Source: JBMDXB01 sp048594975
Lineage (GTDB): Bacteria > Acidobacteriota > Vicinamibacteria > Vicinamibacterales > 2-12-FULL-66-21
Length of the DNA stretch: 64,000 nt
Reading direction: 5' to 3'
NCBI GenBank assembly: GCA_048594975.1
Contig: JBMDXQ010000006.1
Coordinates: 62,001-126,000 of the forward strand
A program made the translations under genes and the position numbers. The notes beneath the pieces were generated by a model. It saw only the letters and a program-made list of their open reading frames with translations. It was not told the DNA's origin and ran no database searches. This document shows positions 60,532-64,000 of this stretch, one piece after another (position 1 is the first letter of the stretch; the number at the start of each line of letters is the position of its first letter).

Positions 60532-62607
60532 CTACCTGCGCAGCTCGACGAATCGGCACTCCCCGCCGGCTCGCACCGAGAGCGCACCCGTCGGACACGC
60601 GCGGGCGCACGCGAGCGCCGCGTCACGAAGCCCGGCCGACAATGGCTTGGCGAAGGGCACGGCGACCGCGACATCGAAACCGCGGCCGACGACCGCCAGG
60701 CCAAGCGGCTCGCCGGCGCGCGCCGCCACGCGGACGCAGGCGTCGCACATTATGCATTTGCCCGGCTCGTAAACGACGTCGGGGTGGCTGCGATCCTGGG
60801 CGAATCGCCGCCGCGCCCCGCTGAAGCGATCCGGGTCGGCGCCGTACTCGGTCGCGAGCCGTCGCAGGCGGCAGTCGCACGCTTTTTGGCATCCGCACGA
60901 CAGGCAGCGCCGCGCCTCGCGGCGCGCCTCCTCGTCGCCGAGCCCCTGCTCGATCTCCTCGAATCCGGCGGTCCGCCGATCGAGTGGACGTTCCTGGAGG
61001 CGTGCCCGCGGCTCCTTCTCGATCGACCTGAAGATCGCGGCACGCTCCAGGTCGTCCATCGGATGCAGGGCGACGTGGCGCATGGCGGGCTCACCGATCG
61101 GCGGCCCGCCCCGCAGGTACTGGTCGATTGACGCGGCCGCGAGCCGGCCGGCGGCCACCGCGCGGACGGCCAGGTCGGCGCCGAGCACCGCGTCGCCGCC
61201 GGCGAAGACGCCCGGGAGGTTCGTCGCCAGGGTTCGCTCGTCGGCGGCAATGCCCCAGCCGCTGACGCGCAGCCCTTCCCGCTCGGCCAGGGCGCGTTCG
61301 ACCGTCTGGCCGATCGCCGCGACCAGCGTCGAGCACTCGATTGCGAACTCCGAGCCGGGGATGGGGACCGGCTCGCGCCGGCCGGACGCGTCCGGCGCGC
61401 CGAGCGCCATGCGCTGGCAGGTCACGACCAGGCGGTGATCGTGACGCTGCTCCACGCGTACCGGCGACGCGAGCAGCTCGATGCGCACCCCCTCGGCTTC
61501 CGCCGCGTCCACCTCGGCGAGCAGGCACGGCATCTCGCGCCGCGTGCGCCGGTACAAGACCGTGACCCGGCGGGCGTCGAGGCGAAGCGCGGAGCGCGCG
61601 CAGTCCATCGCGGTGTTGCCGCCGCCGATGACGACCACGTCGACGCCGAGCGACGGCGGGTTGCCGCGGGCGACCAGCGAGAGCAACTCGAGGCCGGACA
61701 TCGCCAGCTCCTCGCCCTCGCAGCGCAGCGACTGCGCGCACTGCGCCCCGATGGCGAGGAACACGGCGTCGAAGTCGCGGCGCAGATCGGCAAGAGCGAA
61801 GTCCTGCCCCCAGCGTCGGCCCATGCGGAAGTCGGCACCGAGCCACCGAATTCCCTCGATCTCGGCCTCGAGCGCGTCCTTCGGCAGCCGGTAGGACGGG
61901 ATGCCGTAGCGCAGCATCCCGCCCGGTTCGGGCGCGGCGTCGAACAGCGTGCATCGATGGCCGCGGCGCGACAGGAAGCTCGCCGCCGCCAGGCCCGCCG
62001 GCCCCGCCCCGACGATGGCGACCGACCGCCCGGTGTCCGCCGCGCGCGGCGGCACGTGGGCGTCGTCCGAGCGTCGATCGACGTCGGCCGCATAGCGATG
62101 CAGCGCGGCAATCGCCAGCGGCTCGTCGTGCTCGCAGCGCCGGCAGTTCTCCTCGCACAGCCGCGGGCAGATGCGGCCGAGCGATCCCGGCAGCGCGAGC
62201 CGCTCCCCGAGTACGGCCATCGACTGGCGGTTGTCGCCGGCGGCAATCCCGCGCACGAACCCGGGGATGTCGAGCAGCGCCGGGCATGTCGCGGAGCAGG
62301 GCGCGACGCATTCGCCCGCGTGATCCGACAAGAGCAGCTCCAGCGCGACCTGCCTCGCCTGCCGCACCTCCGGCGTCGATGCCCGCACGACCATGCCGTC
62401 GGCGGCGGGCAGGGCGCAGGCGGGCGCGAGCGTCGGCCGGCCGTGGATCTCCACCACACACAGCGAACAGGACGCCGCGGGATCGAACGTCTCCACGAAA
62501 CAGAGCGTCGGGATATCGATCCCCGCCGCGCGCGCCGCCTGCAGCAGCGTCGCGCCGGCGGGAACGTCGACGCGCCGGTCGTCGATGGTGAGCGAGATTG
62601 TCGCCAT
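60532..62607 (-). CDS. FAD/iron-sulfur NAD(P)H oxidoreductase with 2Fe-2S N-terminus
   Basis: A 691-residue flavoprotein. The N-terminal 2Fe-2S domain has C36, C47, C50 and C64. Next is a GltD-type 4Fe-4S region (H96, C100, C104, C108; then C147, C151, C155, C158). An FAD site, V-A-I-V-G-A-G-P-A-G-L-A, is at about 196-207, and an NAD(P)-site element, V-V-V-I-G-G-G-N-T-A-M-D, is near 326. The C-terminal part has Cys-rich stretches (C-L-S-C-G-C near 580, then C-I-M-C-D-A-C and A-C-A-R-A-C-P). This is the layout of GltD/HydA/NuoG-hybrid subunits of electron-bifurcating or formate dehydrogenase complexes. Its start overlaps the stop of the NuoF-like gene by one base, so both form one enzyme. Confidence 0.88.
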   Translation of the reverse strand: MATISLTIDDRRVDVPAGATLLQAARAAGIDIPTLCFVETFDPAASCSLCVVEIHGRPTLAPACALPAADGMVVRASTPEVRQARQVALELLLSDHAGECVAPCSATCPALLDIPGFVRGIAAGDNRQSMAVLGERLALPGSLGRICPRLCEENCRRCEHDEPLAIAALHRYAADVDRRSDDAHVPPRAADTGRSVAIVGAGPAGLAAASFLSRRGHRCTLFDAAPEPGGMLRYGIPSYRLPKDALEAEIEGIRWLGADFRMGRRWGQDFALADLRRDFDAVFLAIGAQCAQSLRCEGEELAMSGLELLSLVARGNPPSLGVDVVVIGGGNTAMDCARSALRLDARRVTVLYRRTRREMPCLLAEVDAAEAEGVRIELLASPVRVEQRHDHRLVVTCQRMALGAPDASGRREPVPIPGSEFAIECSTLVAAIGQTVERALAEREGLRVSGWGIAADERTLATNLPGVFAGGDAVLGADLAVRAVAAGRLAAASIDQYLRGGPPIGEPAMRHVALHPMDDLERAAIFRSIEKEPRARLQERPLDRRTAGFEEIEQGLGDEEARREARRCLSCGCQKACDCRLRRLATEYGADPDRFSGARRRFAQDRSHPDVVYEPGKCIMCDACVRVAARAGEPLGLAVVGRGFDVAVAVPFAKPLSAGLRDAALACARACPTGALSVRAGGECRFVELRR

Positions 62608-64000
62608 CACGCCACCTCGACCGCGGCGTCCTGGCAGACCTGGACGCACATGTCGCACCGCGTGCAGCGCGCGTCGTCGATGACGTGCCGCTCGTAGGGC
62701 CGGTACGCGATCGCGCCGACGGGGCAGGCCTGGGCGCAGAGCGTGCAGCCGGTGCAGCGCTCGTTGACGCGATAGTGAATGAGGGCCGGGCACCTCCCGG
62801 CCGGGCACCGCTTGTCGTGCAGGTGCGACTCGTACTCGTCGCGGAAATAGCGCAGGGTCGTGGCGACGGGATTGGGAGCAGTCTGCCCGAGCCCGCACAG
62901 GCTGCCGCGGCTCACGAACGAGACAAGCGACGCCAGCGACTCCAGGTCGCCGGCCCGGCCGCGCCCCTCGCAGAGCCGATCGAGAATCTCCAGCATCCGC
63001 TTCGTTCCAATGCGGCAGAAGGTGCACTTGCCGCACGACTCGGCCTGGGTGAAGCGCAGGAAGAAGCGGGCGATATCCACCATGCAGTCGCGGTCGTCGA
63101 GGACGACCAGGCCGCCCGAGCCCATGATCGCGCCGGTGCTCGCGAGCGCCTCGTAGTCCACCGGCGTGTCGGCGAGGCGCGCCGGCAGGCAGCCGCCGGA
63201 GGGACCGCCGATCTGCACCGCCTTGAAGGCGCGGCCGTCGCGGATGCCCCCGCCAATCCGTTCGACGATCTCGCGAATGGTGACGCCCATCGGCACCTCG
63301 ATGAGGCCGCTGCGCCGGACCTTGCCCGCCAGCGCGAACACCTTGGTGCCGCGGCTCGTGGGCGTCCCCAGCGCGGCGAATGCTGCCGCGCCGTGGCGGA
63401 CGATCCACGGCACACACGCGAGCGTCTCGACGTTGTTGATCACGGTGGGCCGGCCGCGCAGTCCGCGTTCCACCGGGTACGGCGGGCGGAGCGTCGGCGT
63501 GCCGCGCTGCCCCTCCAGTGAGCGGATGAGCGCGGTCTCCTCCCCGCACACGAACGCGCCGGCGCCCTCGCGCACGCTGAGGCGCAACGAGAAGTCCGAC
63601 CCGAGGATCCGGTCGCCGAGCCAGCCGGCTGCCTCCGCCTGCGCGAGCGCCGTGCGGATGCGCTCGACGGCCAGCGGGTACTCCGCGCGCACGTAGAAGT
63701 ACCCCTGGCTCGCGCCGGTGGCGTAGGCGGCGATGGCGAGCCCTTCGACGACACGGTGGGGATCGGATTCGAGGACGAGGCGATCCATGAACGCGCCGGG
63801 GTCGCCTTCGTCGCCGTTGCAGACCACGTACTTGACGGGCGAGGCCTGCGCGCGGGCCAGCGCCCATTTGCGCCCGGTGGGAAAGCCCGCACCGCCACGG
63901 CCGCGCAGCCCCGAATCGGCAATCTCCCCGACCACCTCATCGGGCGCCAGGCGACGGATGCAGGCTTCGAGCGCGACGTAGCCGCCGCGAGCCGTGTACT
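62607..64000 (-). CDS. NuoF/HydB-like NADH-binding subunit (partial)
   Basis: The 5' end runs off the window. Visible from the first in-window codons: G-L-R-G-R-G-G-A-G-F-P-T-G-R-K-W (NADH/FMN), V-V-C-N-G-D-E-G-D-P-G-A-F-M-D, a SLBB-like region, and S-C-G-K-C-T-F-C-R-I-G-T-K-R-M with G-S-L-C-G-L-G-Q-T-A (the 4Fe-4S site of NuoF). The last ~60 residues are a two-cluster ferredoxin (C-T-G-C-T-L-C-A-Q-A-C-P and C-T-R-C-D-M-C-V-Q-V-C-Q). The ferredoxin tail is present in HydB/HndC-type and formate-dehydrogenase subunits but not in complex I NuoF. Expected to pass electrons between NAD(P)H and iron-sulfur carriers with the downstream protein. Confidence 0.9.
   Translation of the reverse strand, partial: YTARGGYVALEACIRRLAPDEVVGEIADSGLRGRGGAGFPTGRKWALARAQASPVKYVVCNGDEGDPGAFMDRLVLESDPHRVVEGLAIAAYATGASQGYFYVRAEYPLAVERIRTALAQAEAAGWLGDRILGSDFSLRLSVREGAGAFVCGEETALIRSLEGQRGTPTLRPPYPVERGLRGRPTVINNVETLACVPWIVRHGAAAFAALGTPTSRGTKVFALAGKVRRSGLIEVPMGVTIREIVERIGGGIRDGRAFKAVQIGGPSGGCLPARLADTPVDYEALASTGAIMGSGGLVVLDDRDCMVDIARFFLRFTQAESCGKCTFCRIGTKRMLEILDRLCEGRGRAGDLESLASLVSFVSRGSLCGLGQTAPNPVATTLRYFRDEYESHLHDKRCPAGRCPALIHYRVNERCTGCTLCAQACPVGAIAYRPYERHVIDDARCTRCDMCVQVCQDAAVEVA

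Noticed and set aside
62607..64000. Respiratory complex I subunit F
   Set aside because: The C-terminal two-cluster ferredoxin domain and a GltD-like partner do not fit complex I; HydB/HndC or formate dehydrogenase types fit better.

Overview
This 64 kb window is high-GC and densely coding, with about 50 genes, no rRNA or tRNA that I can recognise, and no phage, plasmid or insertion sequence. Several family types point to Acidobacteriota, probably a Vicinamibacteria-like soil organism: a PadR regulator coupled to an 'acidobacterial duplicated orphan permease' (55450-58430), a VWFA-related acidobacterial protein (38801-39598), two Oar-like TonB receptors with an N-terminal carboxypeptidase-regulatory-like domain (18569-21721, 34080-37238), and a large paralogous set of secreted PQQ-like beta-propellers. 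The taxon is inferred from gene content, not from a marker gene.

Layout. 1-5.5 kb: beta-propeller protein, outer-membrane barrel, SGNH hydrolase, catalase-like protein. 5.7-12.9 kb: AlkB-type repair enzyme, glycosyltransferase, a LolD/MacB-like ABC transporter pair, SRPBCC protein, small unknown. 13.2-17.1 kb: cytochrome bd oxidase (cydAB) and a beta-propeller. 17.2-23.6 kb: acetyltransferase, membrane protein, TonB receptor divergent from a DUF3311/sodium-solute symporter pair. 23.8-28.5 kb: secreted protein and a two-component system with a periplasmic propeller sensor. 28.9-34 kb: pseudogene, iron alcohol dehydrogenase, MFS transporter, secreted protein, phosphodiesterase. 34-41.5 kb: second TonB receptor, M20 peptidase, VWFA-related protein, PAS hybrid kinase. 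41.6-44.2 kb: SEC-C protein, AlkZ-related protein and GH29 fucosidase, the last two overlapping. 44.3-50.9 kb: four beta-propeller proteins in a row. 51-60.3 kb: serine hydrolase, M1 peptidase with small partner ORFs, PadR/permease pair, methyltransferase, LspA, acetyltransferase. 60.5-64 kb: a flavin/iron-sulfur NAD(P)H oxidoreductase pair, the second running off the window.

The overall picture is a heterotrophic aerobe or microaerobe with outer-membrane import, polysaccharide and peptide degradation and low-oxygen respiration. No single novel multi-gene system is evident. The most unusual feature is in the gaps between genes. At least ten intergenic gaps hold short-period (about 7-11 nt) repeat arrays of several unrelated sequence classes, several folded as long inverted arms. 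The 3' ends of at least two genes read into such arrays, and a third gene ends in a REP-like element.
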